Assembly (NCBI GenBank): GCA_900696495.1
Contig: CAADGI010000022.1
Coordinates: 1-64,000 of the forward strand
Length of the DNA stretch: 64,000 bases
Source: an uncultured Alphaproteobacteria bacterium
Lineage (GTDB): Bacteria > Pseudomonadota > Alphaproteobacteria > Micavibrionales > Micavibrionaceae
Reading direction: 5' to 3'
Positions 38,117-46,523 of the stretch are shown here, in pieces. A program made the position numbers and the translations under genes. Each line of letters begins with the position of its first letter. Positions within the stretch are counted from its first letter, which is position 1. The notes under the pieces were generated by a model. The model worked only from the letters and a program-made list of their open reading frames with translations. It did no database searches and had not been told where the DNA came from.

Positions 38117-38356
38117 ATGACCGTAAAAATTGCCTTCGGCCGCATACTTGAAAAAATCCGCATTAAAAGGAATCTTACCCAAGAGCAACTTGCTCTTGAG
38201 GCGAGTCTCGCTCGTCGTTTCTTGCAAGACATGGAAGCGGGAGAAAAACAACCTACGATCACAAGTCTGTTCAAACTATGCCGGGCGCTCAACGTGAAAC
38301 CATCCGAACTTGTAGACGCGGCATGGAAAGAATGGCTGAAATCCCAGAAAGACTAA
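38117..38356 (+). CDS. XRE-family helix-turn-helix regulator
   Basis: A 79-residue DNA-binding protein that is nearly all HTH_3 domain: FGRILEKIRIKRNLTQEQLALEASLARRFLQDMEAGEKQPTITSLFKLCRALNVKPSEL. Small size and shape resemble controller proteins of restriction-modification or phage repressors. A GAGGAG site precedes ATG 38117, flanked by two copies of attgcaat. The palindromes at 38043 and 38066 lie in its promoter, consistent with autoregulation. No restriction or toxin gene is adjacent; the divergent 70-residue gene is the only candidate partner. Confidence 0.85.
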   Translation: MTVKIAFGRILEKIRIKRNLTQEQLALEASLARRFLQDMEAGEKQPTITSLFKLCRALNVKPSELVDAAWKEWLKSQKD

Positions 38357-38382
38357 AAAAGCCCTTCGGGAGCTTTTTTATT
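38356..38382 (+). terminator. Rho-independent terminator
   Basis: aaaaagccc-ttcg-gggagcttttt stem with one bulge, then T-rich sequence. Ends the XRE gene. Confidence 0.8.
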
Positions 38383-38389
38383 TCTTAAC

Positions 38390-38457
38390 TGTCATCCCCG
38401 CAAAGGCGGGAGTCCGGCAAAAAAAAGACCGGATGCCCGCCCGAGGCGGGCATGACA
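38390..38457. repeat. Dispersed palindromic repeat, family B, copy 3
   Basis: tgtcatccccgcaaaggcgg, gagtccggc, gaccggatgcccgcc-cgaggcgggcatgaca. Complete two-hairpin form; followed 27 bases later by family A copy 3. Confidence 0.82.
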
Positions 38458-38484
38458 ATATTAATTACCGTCATTATTAATTAC

Positions 38485-38567
38485 CATCATTGCGAGAAGC
38501 TGAAAGCGACGAAACAATCCATTTTTTCTGGATTGCTTCGCTCACGTTGTTCGTTCGCAATGACGAT
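38485..38567. repeat. Dispersed palindromic repeat, family A, copy 3
   Basis: Left arm catcattgcgagaagc and aacaatcc; right arm ctggattgc, ttcgttcgcaatgacg. Partially diverged from the other copies. Confidence 0.78.
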
Positions 38568-38586
38568 TGCGTGCTAATCTTCCGCC

Positions 38587-38688
38587 ATGGACGACAACAA
38601 AACAGACAGGATTCGCAAATTTATCCTGCTCGCGCTCGCGGCGATGCTGGTTGTTATCGGCTATATGATGCTGCCGGTTTATAATTAA
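38587..38688 (+). CDS. Tiny single-pass membrane protein (33 aa)
   Basis: MDDNKTDRIRK followed by a 20-residue hydrophobic segment (FILLALAAMLVVIGYMMLPV) and YN. No strong ribosome site precedes the ATG. It overlaps the convergent VOC gene by four bases. Coding is plausible from the clean membrane-segment pattern but remains unproven. Confidence 0.4.
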   Translation: MDDNKTDRIRKFILLALAAMLVVIGYMMLPVYN

Positions 38689-39152
38689 GCCGCCTTGCCG
38701 AACATTTCCTGGCCGCGGCGGCGCACTTCGGCGTCCGAGACATCCTCGATATGCAGCGCCACCGTCCAGACCTGGCCGCACGGGTCGATAAAGCAGGCGG
38801 TGCGGTCGCCGTAGAACATGTCGGCGGGCTCCATCACCACTTCCGCGCCCTTTTCCTTGGCGCGTTTCAGCGCCGCGTCGGGGTCGTCGACATAGACATA
38901 GGTGCTCGACTGGGTCGGTCCCATGCCCTTCTTGCCCTTGGTCCATTCCGGGCGCTCCTCGGTCAGCATGATCTGCGAGTCGCCGATGCGCAGCGCGGCG
39001 TGTACGACCTTGCCGTCCGGCCCGTCCATGCGAAAATCCTCGGTCGCGCCGAAGACGTGCTTGTAGAATTCGATGGCCTTGTCCGCGCCCTTGAGCGTGA
39101 AATAAGGGGTGACGCTGTTCGATTGCGCTGGCTTTTTCTCAACCTTAGGCAT
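38685..39152 (-). CDS. VOC family protein (PhnB/glyoxalase-like)
   Basis: A 155-residue cytosolic protein of the vicinal oxygen chelate fold: SVTPYFTLKGADKAIEFYKHVFGA, SQIMLTEERPEW, STYVYVDDPDAALKRAKEKGAEVVMEPADMFYGDRTACFIDPCGQVWTVALHIEDVS. The PhnB-like subgroup is suggested by MFYGDR and the DPxG-x-W end. ATG 39152 with AGGAG at eight bases was chosen over upstream in-frame starts. Substrate and metal are unknown. It is divergent from the RNA methyltransferase gene. Confidence 0.85.
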   Translation of the reverse strand: MPKVEKKPAQSNSVTPYFTLKGADKAIEFYKHVFGATEDFRMDGPDGKVVHAALRIGDSQIMLTEERPEWTKGKKGMGPTQSSTYVYVDDPDAALKRAKEKGAEVVMEPADMFYGDRTACFIDPCGQVWTVALHIEDVSDAEVRRRGQEMFGKAA

Positions 39153-39189
39153 GGCAAAATCTCCTTTTTCCGGTAATAAATGATAACGC

Positions 39190-40446
39190 ATGAAGAATAA
39201 AATCGTTCCCCTGACCATAAATGAAATCGGCGCCAAGGGCGACGGCGTCGCGCTCCATGACGGCGCGCCGGTTTATGTGCCGAAGACCGCGCCGGGCGAT
39301 GTGGTGGAGGCCGTGATCAAGGGCGAGCGCGGCGCCGTGCAAAAAATCGTGACGCGGTCGCCCCATCGCGTGCACCCGGTCTGCCCTTACTTCGATAAAT
39401 GCGGCGGCTGTTCGTTGCAGCATGTTAGCTTAGAATTTTACCGCGAGTGGAAAATCGCCAAGGTAAAAACCGCGCTTTCCCGCGCAGGCATCGAGGCCGC
39501 GACATGGGGCGAGCCTGTTTTTCTGGAAGCCTCGACACGCCGCCGCACGACGATGACCGCGCTGCGCATAAAGAACGATGTCATTCTCGGCTATAACGAG
39601 GCACGCAGTCATAATGTTCTGGATATCGAACGCTGCATCGTGCTTGACCCCGCGCTCGAGGAAAAAATCCAGGCGCTGCGGCCCTATCTCCCGCGCCTGC
39701 TGGGCGATCAAAAAACCTGCGACATCACGCTCCAATATGCAGGCGGCGCGTTCGACATGGTGCTGACGGGCCGCCTGCAAAAGCGCGGGCGGTTCAGCTT
39801 CGAACAGGACGAGGCGCTCGGCGAGATCGCGGACAAGCTCGACATCGCCCGCATTTCGTACCGCGAGAAAGATTTCCGCCCGCCCGAAATCATCCTCGCG
39901 CGCAAGCCAATCGTCAAAAAATTCGGCGTACTTAACGTCGATCTGCCGCCGGCAACATTCCTGCAGACCAGCGAGGCAGGCGAACAGGCCCTGACCGAAA
40001 TCGTCATGAATTACGCCGAAGGCGGGACGAAATTCCTCGACCTCTTCTCCGGCTGTGGCACGTTCAGCGGCCACCTTCTCGCTCTCGGCCCGGTCACCGC
40101 CATCGACGGCGATGCCCCTGCGATCAACGCCGTCGCGCAAACCAAACACCCCGGCCTCACCGCCGCCCGCCGCGATCTTTTCAAAAATCCGCTGAAGGAG
40201 AGCGAGCTGGACGCCTTCGACACCATCATCTTCGACCCGCCGCGCGCCGGGGCGGCGGCACAGGCCTCTTTCCTTGCTTCCTCTGAAACCCCCAGAATCA
40301 TTGGGGTTTCCTGCAACCCGGCCAGTTTCGCGCGCGATGCGCGGATGCTGCTGGATGGCGGCTACAGCCTCGCCTCTCTCACACTGGTCGACCAGTTCGT
40401 GTGGTCGGCGCATGTTGAAATCGCGGGTCTTTTCACCAGACCCTGA
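39190..40446 (+). CDS. RlmD/TrmA-type class I m5U RNA methyltransferase
   Basis: Methylates a uridine in rRNA (or tRNA) at C5. The 418 residues begin with a TRAM domain (about 5-58) and then have the [4Fe-4S] ligands Cys65, Cys71, Cys74 (CPYFDKCGGC) and Cys149 (IERCIVL). The Rossmann part has LDLFSGCGTFSG, DPPRAGAAAQ and the catalytic Cys375 in GVSCNPASFARDA. Domain order matches RlmD more than TrmA; the exact target (747 or 1939 in 23S rRNA) cannot be told. Start ATG 39190. Confidence 0.9.
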   Translation: MKNKIVPLTINEIGAKGDGVALHDGAPVYVPKTAPGDVVEAVIKGERGAVQKIVTRSPHRVHPVCPYFDKCGGCSLQHVSLEFYREWKIAKVKTALSRAGIEAATWGEPVFLEASTRRRTTMTALRIKNDVILGYNEARSHNVLDIERCIVLDPALEEKIQALRPYLPRLLGDQKTCDITLQYAGGAFDMVLTGRLQKRGRFSFEQDEALGEIADKLDIARISYREKDFRPPEIILARKPIVKKFGVLNVDLPPATFLQTSEAGEQALTEIVMNYAEGGTKFLDLFSGCGTFSGHLLALGPVTAIDGDAPAINAVAQTKHPGLTAARRDLFKNPLKESELDAFDTIIFDPPRAGAAAQASFLASSETPRIIGVSCNPASFARDARMLLDGGYSLASLTLVDQFVWSAHVEIAGLFTRP

Positions 40447-40518
40447 AAACACCGTTTGAATGCGCGGCCCGCAGGCCTTATACTTATATGAGTAAATTCA
40501 AGAGGATTACCCCCCGCC

Positions 40519-41523
40519 ATGGAAGCCTTTCTAGCTCTCGATCTTCTGGACAAACCCATGTGGGTCTGGCTCGTGTTTTTCGCGATCATCCTCATTCTGC
40601 TGATCATCGACCTCGGCGTCCTGCACCGCGACCAGCATGAAATCGGCGTGCGGGAAAGCCTGAAGCTCTCGGGGAGCTATATCACCGTCAGCCTGCTCTT
40701 CGGCTTGTTCGTGTGGTGGGAGCTGGGCCAGGAAAGCGCCCTCGAATATTACACCGGCTATATCATCGAGAAGAGCCTCTCTATCGACAATATCTTCGTC
40801 ATGGCGATTATTTTCAGCGCGCTCTATATCCCGCGAAAGTTCCAGCACCGGGTGCTGTTCTGGGGAATTATCGGCGTCATTGTCATGCGCGGCCTGATGA
40901 TCGGTTTAGGGGCGGCGCTGGTCCATAATTTCCACTGGGTGCTTTATATCTTCGCGGGCTTCCTGCTCATCACGGGCATCAAACTCCTGTTCATGAAGGA
41001 TGAAGGCGACCACGGCAAGGCCGTCGAAAACAACCCGATCATCAAGTTCCTGAAGAAGAACTTCCACATCACGGAAACCCTGCACGGCCAGAAATTCTTC
41101 ATCCGCCAGCCCGACCCGAAGACCGGAAAAATGACGCTGTTCATGACGCCGCTGTTCCTCGCGCTGGTCACCATCGAATTCGCCGACCTGATTTTCGCGG
41201 TCGATTCCGTGCCGGCGATCTTCGCCATCACCACCGACACCTATATCGTCTATACCAGCAACGTGTTCGCGATCCTGGGCCTCCGGGCTTTATTCTTCGC
41301 GTTGTCAGCGATGATCGAGCGTTTCGCGTATCTGAAATACGCGCTTGCCCTGATCCTGATTTTCATCGGCTCGAAGGTTTTCCTGATCGATTTCTTCAAC
41401 TGGGAGAAATTCCCGGCCAGCGTCTCGCTCGGCGTCACCGTCGCGCTGCTGGCGGGGGGCGTGCTGTTCTCGCTCTATAAAACCCGGGACATTCCGAAAT
41501 CCGCGCAGGAACCGCCGGTTTAA
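40519..41523 (+). CDS. TerC-family membrane protein (Alx-like)
   Basis: A 334-residue inner-membrane protein with about nine hydrophobic segments and the TerC signatures ESLKLSGSYITVSLLFGLFVW, GYIIEKSLSIDNIFVMAIIF with the conserved Asp-Asn, and EFADLIFAVDSVPAIFAITTDTYIVYTSNVFAILGLRALFF. Alx/TerC proteins are linked to manganese export and alkaline pH responses. A central soluble loop (about 160-210) precedes the second half. GAGGATT precedes ATG 40519. It stands between the RNA methyltransferase and the AAA ATPase genes. Confidence 0.92.
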   Translation: MEAFLALDLLDKPMWVWLVFFAIILILLIIDLGVLHRDQHEIGVRESLKLSGSYITVSLLFGLFVWWELGQESALEYYTGYIIEKSLSIDNIFVMAIIFSALYIPRKFQHRVLFWGIIGVIVMRGLMIGLGAALVHNFHWVLYIFAGFLLITGIKLLFMKDEGDHGKAVENNPIIKFLKKNFHITETLHGQKFFIRQPDPKTGKMTLFMTPLFLALVTIEFADLIFAVDSVPAIFAITTDTYIVYTSNVFAILGLRALFFALSAMIERFAYLKYALALILIFIGSKVFLIDFFNWEKFPASVSLGVTVALLAGGVLFSLYKTRDIPKSAQEPPV

Positions 41524-41643
41524 GGATATTAAAAAATCATTTTTTTGTTATTAAAAACAATAAGTTATCTTGTTTTTTTATTTAGCATCAAAATCGTGAT
41601 CTTACAGATTGACAATTAGAATCAAGATATTGATACTAAATAT

Positions 41644-43098
41644 ATGAGCCTTGAAATTCACGAGCATGATATTGCCAGGCGCCTGGCTGAGGACAATCCT
41701 TGGTGGGATTCTTCAAATACCGAAGAAGATATTCCTTATCAAGGCCTCCCCCATAGGGATTATTTCGATAGCTTTTTGAAACTCACACAGACCCCCGTAC
41801 AAAGAGCGGTTATTTTGATGGGGCCTCGTCGCGTGGGTAAAACAGTTATGCTGCATCAGCTTGTCGGGCATTTGCTCAAGAATAATTTTTCAAAAAACCA
41901 GATACTTTATTGCTCGGTCGACACACCTACCTACAGCGGCCTTTCTCTCGAAAAAATTTTGCAAATTTGTGAAAATCATACAGGGCACGATAAAAAAGCG
42001 AAGAGATGCGTTATATTTGATGAAATTCAATATCTAAAAGATTGGGAGCGCCATCTTAAAATACTTGTCGACAAATTTCCAAAAACAAAATTCATCGCCT
42101 CTGGGTCTGCTGCCGCTGCGCTTAAGCTTAAAAGCCAGGAGTCAGGCGCCGGTCGTTTTACTGACTTCATTTTACCGCCTTTAACTTTTGCCGAATATAT
42201 AAGATTTTCTAATAAAGAACATTTACTCATTAGCGAAAAACAAGGCTCCGCAGGACCGCGCTCAAGAGAATATTCCTGTAATAACATCGAAGAACTCAAT
42301 CAGGAATTAATTAAATATCTTAATTACGGCGGCTATCCGGAAGCAGTCATGCAACCCGAGGTGCGTGAAGAAGCCAATAGATTTCTGGGTAAAGATATTA
42401 TTGATAAAATACTTCTAAAAGATCTTCCCAATTTGTATGGAATAGACAACATAGCGGAATTAAACAGGCTTTTCACAATGATTGCCTATCATACAGGTTG
42501 TGAAGTTAATCTTGAAAGTCTCGCTTCTTCCTCAAACGTAAGTAAAAATACGATTATAAAATATTTGGAATATCTTGAATCAGCTTTTTTAATTTGGCGT
42601 GTGCATAAAGTTAATGAGAGTGGTAAAACTTTTAAACGAATACGTCATTTCAAAGTCTATCTAACGAACCCATCAATGCGGGCTTCATTATTTGCGCCTT
42701 TGACCGAAGATGATCCTGCTTTGGGACATGTCATAGAAACGGGGATATTTTCTCAATGGGTCCATACTGAGGAAAAAATAGAAATTCATTATGCTCGGTG
42801 GGCAGGAGGTGAGGTTGACATGGTTTATCTAGACAAAACCACATCCATGAAACCGATATGGGCTGTCGAGATAAAATGGTCTGATAATTACGCATCGCAA
42901 AATAAAAGTTTAAAAAATATTTTAGAATTTGTTCAAAAAATAAAATTGGATTCTATAACTATAACTACCAAAACAATTTCAAATATTTTGAATATAGGCG
43001 GAATTAAAATCTCCCAAGTTCCCTCAAGCTTATATTGCTACACTGTAGGCAAAAATTTATTGAGACATAAAAATTTTAAAAATGCGTCGCAGATTTAA
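41644..43098 (+). CDS. AAA_14/DUF4143-type ATPase
   Basis: A 484-residue P-loop ATPase: Walker A GPRRVGKT at 60-67, Walker B VIFDEIQY, sensor I FIASGSAA, and the RFTDFILPPLTFAEYI segment. The C-terminal half (from about 210) is the DUF4143 region with a winged-helix part (LASSSNVSKNTIIKYLEYLESAFLIWRV) and a nuclease-fold-like end (YARWAGGEVDMVYLD, WAVEIKWSD). The gene is strongly AT-rich compared with TerC and nrdB on either side, a sign of transfer. Such ATPases recur in bacterial genomes with no agreed function. It follows TerC by 120 bases. Confidence 0.85.
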   Translation: MSLEIHEHDIARRLAEDNPWWDSSNTEEDIPYQGLPHRDYFDSFLKLTQTPVQRAVILMGPRRVGKTVMLHQLVGHLLKNNFSKNQILYCSVDTPTYSGLSLEKILQICENHTGHDKKAKRCVIFDEIQYLKDWERHLKILVDKFPKTKFIASGSAAAALKLKSQESGAGRFTDFILPPLTFAEYIRFSNKEHLLISEKQGSAGPRSREYSCNNIEELNQELIKYLNYGGYPEAVMQPEVREEANRFLGKDIIDKILLKDLPNLYGIDNIAELNRLFTMIAYHTGCEVNLESLASSSNVSKNTIIKYLEYLESAFLIWRVHKVNESGKTFKRIRHFKVYLTNPSMRASLFAPLTEDDPALGHVIETGIFSQWVHTEEKIEIHYARWAGGEVDMVYLDKTTSMKPIWAVEIKWSDNYASQNKSLKNILEFVQKIKLDSITITTKTISNILNIGGIKISQVPSSLYCYTVGKNLLRHKNFKNASQI

Positions 43099-43099
43099 C

Positions 43100-43123
43100 T
43101 AGGAATTAATTCCTTTACATTTC
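43100..43123. repeat. 24-bp dispersed motif, copy 2
   Basis: ggaattaattcc followed by tttacatttc; differs by one base from the copy at 7058-7081. Confidence 0.6.
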
Positions 43124-43314
43124 CTCAAATTCGTAATACGCTTCATAAAAGGCCTGGCGGTGTGCCGGGACTTTTGTACTGCCCGGGTGGTCCAGGCGCC
43201 TATAGTCCGTTTGGCGAAGGAAGGGGAACGAACTGATGGAAAAATATTCGAAATCAACGGCTTCCGCCCTCTCCCCCTCAAAAAAGACCAAACGAACTGA
43301 TAAGATGTGGAAAA

Positions 43315-43330
43315 CCACAAGATATAGTGG
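43315..43330. promoter_or_regulatory. NrdR box 1 upstream of nrdB
   Basis: ccacaagatatagtgg, 16 bases, close to the palindromic consensus for NrdR operators (acaCwAtATaTwGtgt). Pair partner lies 31 bases downstream. Confidence 0.7.
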
Positions 43331-43345
43331 CACTAAACCGAAAAG

Positions 43346-43361
43346 ACCGCTATATATGGTC
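43346..43361. promoter_or_regulatory. NrdR box 2 upstream of nrdB
   Basis: accgctatatatggtc, centred about 31 bases (three helical turns) from box 1, the spacing typical of NrdR box pairs. It lies about 150 bases before the nrdB start. Confidence 0.68.
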
Positions 43362-43507
43362 GTGCCTGAGTACACTAAATCCTGCCTTTATCCCCGTTCT
43401 CCGCGCATTTTCAGTCAGAAATGACTCTGCGCGGGGACCGGGTAAGTCTAAAATTCCAAGCACCCAACCGATTCTCAAAAGAAAGAAAAAACGAGGAGCA
43501 ATACCCC

Positions 43508-44578
43508 ATGGCCAAAAAAGTAATCGACGACGTCACAGATTCCCCTTCCCGCCTGCTGCAGGAGCGCCATGTGTACAAGCCCTTCCTCTATCCCTGGTGC
43601 TACGAGGCGTGGCTGACCCAGCAGCGCATCCACTGGTTGCCTGAGGAAGTGCCTTTGGCAGAAGATGTGCGCGACTGGAAGAAAAAGCTGACGCCGTCCG
43701 AGAAAAACCTCATGACGCAGATTTTCCGCTTCTTCACGCAAAGCGACGTCGAGGTCAACAATTGCTACATGAAGCATTACAGCCAGGTGTTCGGCCCCGT
43801 CGAGGTGCAGATGATGCTCTCGGCCTTCTCGAACATCGAAACCGTACACATCGCCGCCTACGCGCATTTGCTCGACACGATCGGCATGCCCGAGGCGGAA
43901 TATTCCGCGTTCCTGAAATACAAGGAAATGAAAGACAAGTTCGACTATATGCAGAACGTATCGATGAAATCGCGCCGCGACATCGCAAAAACGATGGCCA
44001 TGTTTGGCGCCTTCACCGAAGGTCTGCAGCTGTTCGCGTCCTTCGCGATCCTCATGAACTTCCCGCGCTTCAACAAGATGAAAGGCATGGGCCAGATCGT
44101 GACATGGTCGGTGCGTGATGAAACGCTGCACTGCCTGTCGATGATCAAGCTCTTCAACGCTTTCGTCGCCGAGAACCCGGATATCTGGGACGAGCAGCTC
44201 CGCCAGGAGATCACCGATTGCTGCCGCACCATCGTCGGCTTCGAGGACGCGTTCATCGATCTCGCCTTCGAACAGGGCCCGATCGAAGGGCTCGAGCCGC
44301 AGGATGTCAAAAATTACATACGCTATATCGGCGACCGCCGCCTGCAGCAGCTCAATCTCGAGCCGATCTTCCATATCGAGAAAAACCCGCTGCCGTGGAT
44401 GGACGAGATGCTGAACGGCGCCGAGCACGTCAATTTCTTCGAAAACCGCGCGACGGAATATTCCAAAGCCTCGACGCAAGGATCGTGGGAAGAAGTTTTC
44501 GCGGGCGATATCTTCACCGGCAATTACGCCAAGCCCGACCCGGATGACGGCGGCAGCAGCAAGAAAGAAGCGGCGTAA
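43508..44578 (+). CDS. nrdB: Ribonucleoside-diphosphate reductase, beta (small) subunit
   Basis: Makes the tyrosyl radical for nucleotide reduction. The 356-residue ferritin-like protein keeps all iron ligands and the radical site in class Ia spacing: Asp80, Glu111, His114 (ETVH), Tyr118 (radical), Glu171, Glu205 and His208 (DETLH). No ATP-cone is present at either end. ATG 43508 follows GAGGAG; an earlier in-frame ATG adds 29 residues without family similarity. It is preceded by two NrdR-like boxes and is apart from nrdA by an interval with eight genes. Confidence 0.95.
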   Translation: MAKKVIDDVTDSPSRLLQERHVYKPFLYPWCYEAWLTQQRIHWLPEEVPLAEDVRDWKKKLTPSEKNLMTQIFRFFTQSDVEVNNCYMKHYSQVFGPVEVQMMLSAFSNIETVHIAAYAHLLDTIGMPEAEYSAFLKYKEMKDKFDYMQNVSMKSRRDIAKTMAMFGAFTEGLQLFASFAILMNFPRFNKMKGMGQIVTWSVRDETLHCLSMIKLFNAFVAENPDIWDEQLRQEITDCCRTIVGFEDAFIDLAFEQGPIEGLEPQDVKNYIRYIGDRRLQQLNLEPIFHIEKNPLPWMDEMLNGAEHVNFFENRATEYSKASTQGSWEEVFAGDIFTGNYAKPDPDDGGSSKKEAA

Positions 44579-44586
44579 AATCAGCC

Positions 44587-45195
44587 TTATGCTGGAGTGA
44601 GCGCGCTGGCGAAAACTGCGCCGGGCTGATTTTCCTTCGCGAGCTTCATTTTTATATCCAGCGGCAAAAAGGCTGATTGAAGAGCTTCGTCGAAAAAATT
44701 CCAGAACCCGGGTTCGGCCCGAAGGCGGTCCAGGAAAAGCTCCGACTGATAGTATTTTATGCGCCAATCGGTCATGATTTTTCGTGAATGATGATCATTA
44801 TTCATCTGCAGGCTCATATATTTTTGTCTATGCGCCTCTATAAATTCGTTGCGATGCATGATGGTTGAAAACAAGATGTCCGTATCCTGTTCGCGGCTTA
44901 GGCTGAAAATCATCTGCGGATTTTTCTCATCGCCTCCTAATGTCACCTGGATTTTATAATCACCTTCCGGCAAGCCAAGAAAATCGGCTTGATGGCCATC
45001 ATTGAGCGAACGGGAAAAATTTTCCGTGCAGCCGGGAATTATTTTTGAACGCAGGATGATCAGCGGCAGACCGTTGGCCTTGCGTATTTCGGGATTGAAA
45101 TTCTGGCCTGCGTCGAGAGACAGCGGAAAAGCCGCCGGATCAAGCTTTATTTCGACCAGCCTGCCTGATGTTTTGGTTTGCGCGCGGAATTTCAT
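44587..45195 (-). CDS. Hypothetical cytosolic protein
   Basis: A 202-residue protein without signal peptide or membrane segments. The first half is beta-rich (LVEIKLDPAAFPLSLDAGQNFNPEI, ADFLGLPEGDYKIQVTLGG), the second helical with Arg/Gln-rich stretches (IEAHRQKYMSLQMNNDHHSRKIM) ending in Asn/Pro-rich sequence. The start is uncertain: ATG 45195 is chosen, but a TTG at 45231 is in frame and neither has a good ribosome site. It lies between convergent nrdB and the ilvA gene on its own strand. No family is recognised. Confidence 0.5.
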   Translation of the reverse strand: MKFRAQTKTSGRLVEIKLDPAAFPLSLDAGQNFNPEIRKANGLPLIILRSKIIPGCTENFSRSLNDGHQADFLGLPEGDYKIQVTLGGDEKNPQMIFSLSREQDTDILFSTIMHRNEFIEAHRQKYMSLQMNNDHHSRKIMTDWRIKYYQSELFLDRLRAEPGFWNFFDEALQSAFLPLDIKMKLAKENQPGAVFASALTPA

Positions 45196-45240
45196 GCCAC
45201 TTGTTATAGAAAACAAACCGGCTTTAGTCAAACAATTATG

Positions 45241-46452
45241 TTAAACTTCGCTCTTGGCGCTGACAGTGAAACCATGCTTGCGCAGGGCCTTAAGGATGCG
45301 CTTCACGTGGTCTTTATCCTGCGCTTCAATGACGACATCAAGCTCGGCGCGCTTCAGCGGCACGGCCTGCATCATGCGCTGGTGGATGACCTCGATGACG
45401 TTGGCCTGGGATTCCCCGATGATGCGCGCGATGTCGGCAAGCTGGCCGGGCGTGTCGTCGATCTCAAAACGCAGCCTTGTAATTCTTCCGTCGCGCACAA
45501 GGCCGCGCATGATCAGCGTCGAGAGCATGCGCGAGTCGATATTGCCGCCGCAGACGACGAGACCGACCTTCTTGCCCTTGAAATGATCGAGATTGTTTTT
45601 AACGACCGCGAGGCCGGCTCCGGCCGCGCCTTCGGCAACGATTTTTTCCGCCGAGAGAAAATCGAAAATCGCTTCCTCGATTTCAGTTTCCGTCGCGGTT
45701 TCAACACGCGAGACAAGCTTTTTGATTATTCTGACATTCTCGTCGCCGGGATGTTTGACCGCGATGCCTTCCGCGACTGTTGAACCGCCGATCTTGTGAC
45801 TTTCATTATCGACCATATTTTTAACGGCCGCGTAATTCTTCGCCTGCGCGCCGATGATTTCGACTTTGGGATTAATTGCATGCACTGCCGTCGCAACGCC
45901 CGCCATCAGACCGCCGCCGCCGACAGGAACGACGACGACATCCAGATCCGGACGCTGCTCCATCATTTCCAGACCAATGGTGCCTTGTCCCGCCGCGACG
46001 ACAGGGTCGTCATACGGGTGAATGAAGGCAAGGTTGTCTTGGCTCGCGCGGCGATGCGTTTCATCCATCGCCTCCGGCAATGTTTTTCCGAACAGCACGA
46101 CCTTGGCGCCGAAATCCTGCGTCTTGGCGATTTTGTTGAAAGGCGTTCCTTCCGGCATGATGATCACCGCCGGGATGCCGAGACGCTGCGCGTGGAACGC
46201 AACGCCCTGCGCATGATTGCCGGCGCTGCAGGCGATGACGCCGTTGCGCCGCTGCGCGGGTTCCAGCGTCAGGAGTTTATTGAGCGCGCCGCGCGCCTTG
46301 AATGCATTCGTATACTGCATGTTCTCGAGCTTGAGATAGAGCTCGATCCCCAGATGCACGGACAAACGCGCCGCGCGCACCGTCGGCGTGCGGATGATGT
46401 AATCCTTGATGGCCTTGTTGGCCTTCTGAATATCTTTGAATTCCAGGGTCAT
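45241..46452 (-). CDS. ilvA: Threonine ammonia-lyase (short, with ACT domain)
   Basis: PLP-dependent deamination of threonine to 2-oxobutanoate, the first step to isoleucine. The 403-residue protein has the PLP lysine Lys52 in NAFKARGAL, SAGNHAQGVA, the phosphate loop VPVGGGGLMAG, and VCGGNIDSRM. One ACT domain (about 325-400; ITRLRFEIDDTPGQLADIARIIG) provides regulation. It is shorter than the two-ACT biosynthetic E. coli IlvA and close to the TdcB/short-form type; whether it is biosynthetic or catabolic is not decided. Start ATG 46452. Confidence 0.9.
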   Translation of the reverse strand: MTLEFKDIQKANKAIKDYIIRTPTVRAARLSVHLGIELYLKLENMQYTNAFKARGALNKLLTLEPAQRRNGVIACSAGNHAQGVAFHAQRLGIPAVIIMPEGTPFNKIAKTQDFGAKVVLFGKTLPEAMDETHRRASQDNLAFIHPYDDPVVAAGQGTIGLEMMEQRPDLDVVVVPVGGGGLMAGVATAVHAINPKVEIIGAQAKNYAAVKNMVDNESHKIGGSTVAEGIAVKHPGDENVRIIKKLVSRVETATETEIEEAIFDFLSAEKIVAEGAAGAGLAVVKNNLDHFKGKKVGLVVCGGNIDSRMLSTLIMRGLVRDGRITRLRFEIDDTPGQLADIARIIGESQANVIEVIHQRMMQAVPLKRAELDVVIEAQDKDHVKRILKALRKHGFTVSAKSEV

Positions 46453-46523
46453 GGCGGGGCAGGCTATACAGAATTGGGGGAAAAGGCAATCAGAGAGGAA
46501 ACAGGCAAAGATCGCCGCGTATT

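Larger units (their letters stand above)
43099..43507. other. Upstream region of nrdB, no gene
   Basis: About 410 bases. It holds the second copy of the 24-bp motif and the paired NrdR-like boxes. Short open frames here lack ribosome sites and family resemblance and were rejected. Confidence 0.7.

Noticed and set aside
38117-38356. XRE gene as a controller of a restriction-modification system
   Set aside because: No methyltransferase or nuclease gene adjoins it in the window.
41644-43098. AAA_14/DUF4143 gene as a named defence system
   Set aside because: No partner gene or defence context is present; the family has no agreed function.
43236-43424. 62-codon open frame overlapping the NrdR boxes
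   Set aside because: Lys/Ser/Pro-rich, no ribosome site, and overlaps the regulatory boxes of nrdB.
43475-44767. Open frame of 430 codons antisense to nrdB
   Set aside because: Low-complexity translation without motifs; nrdB has all ligand residues on the other strand.
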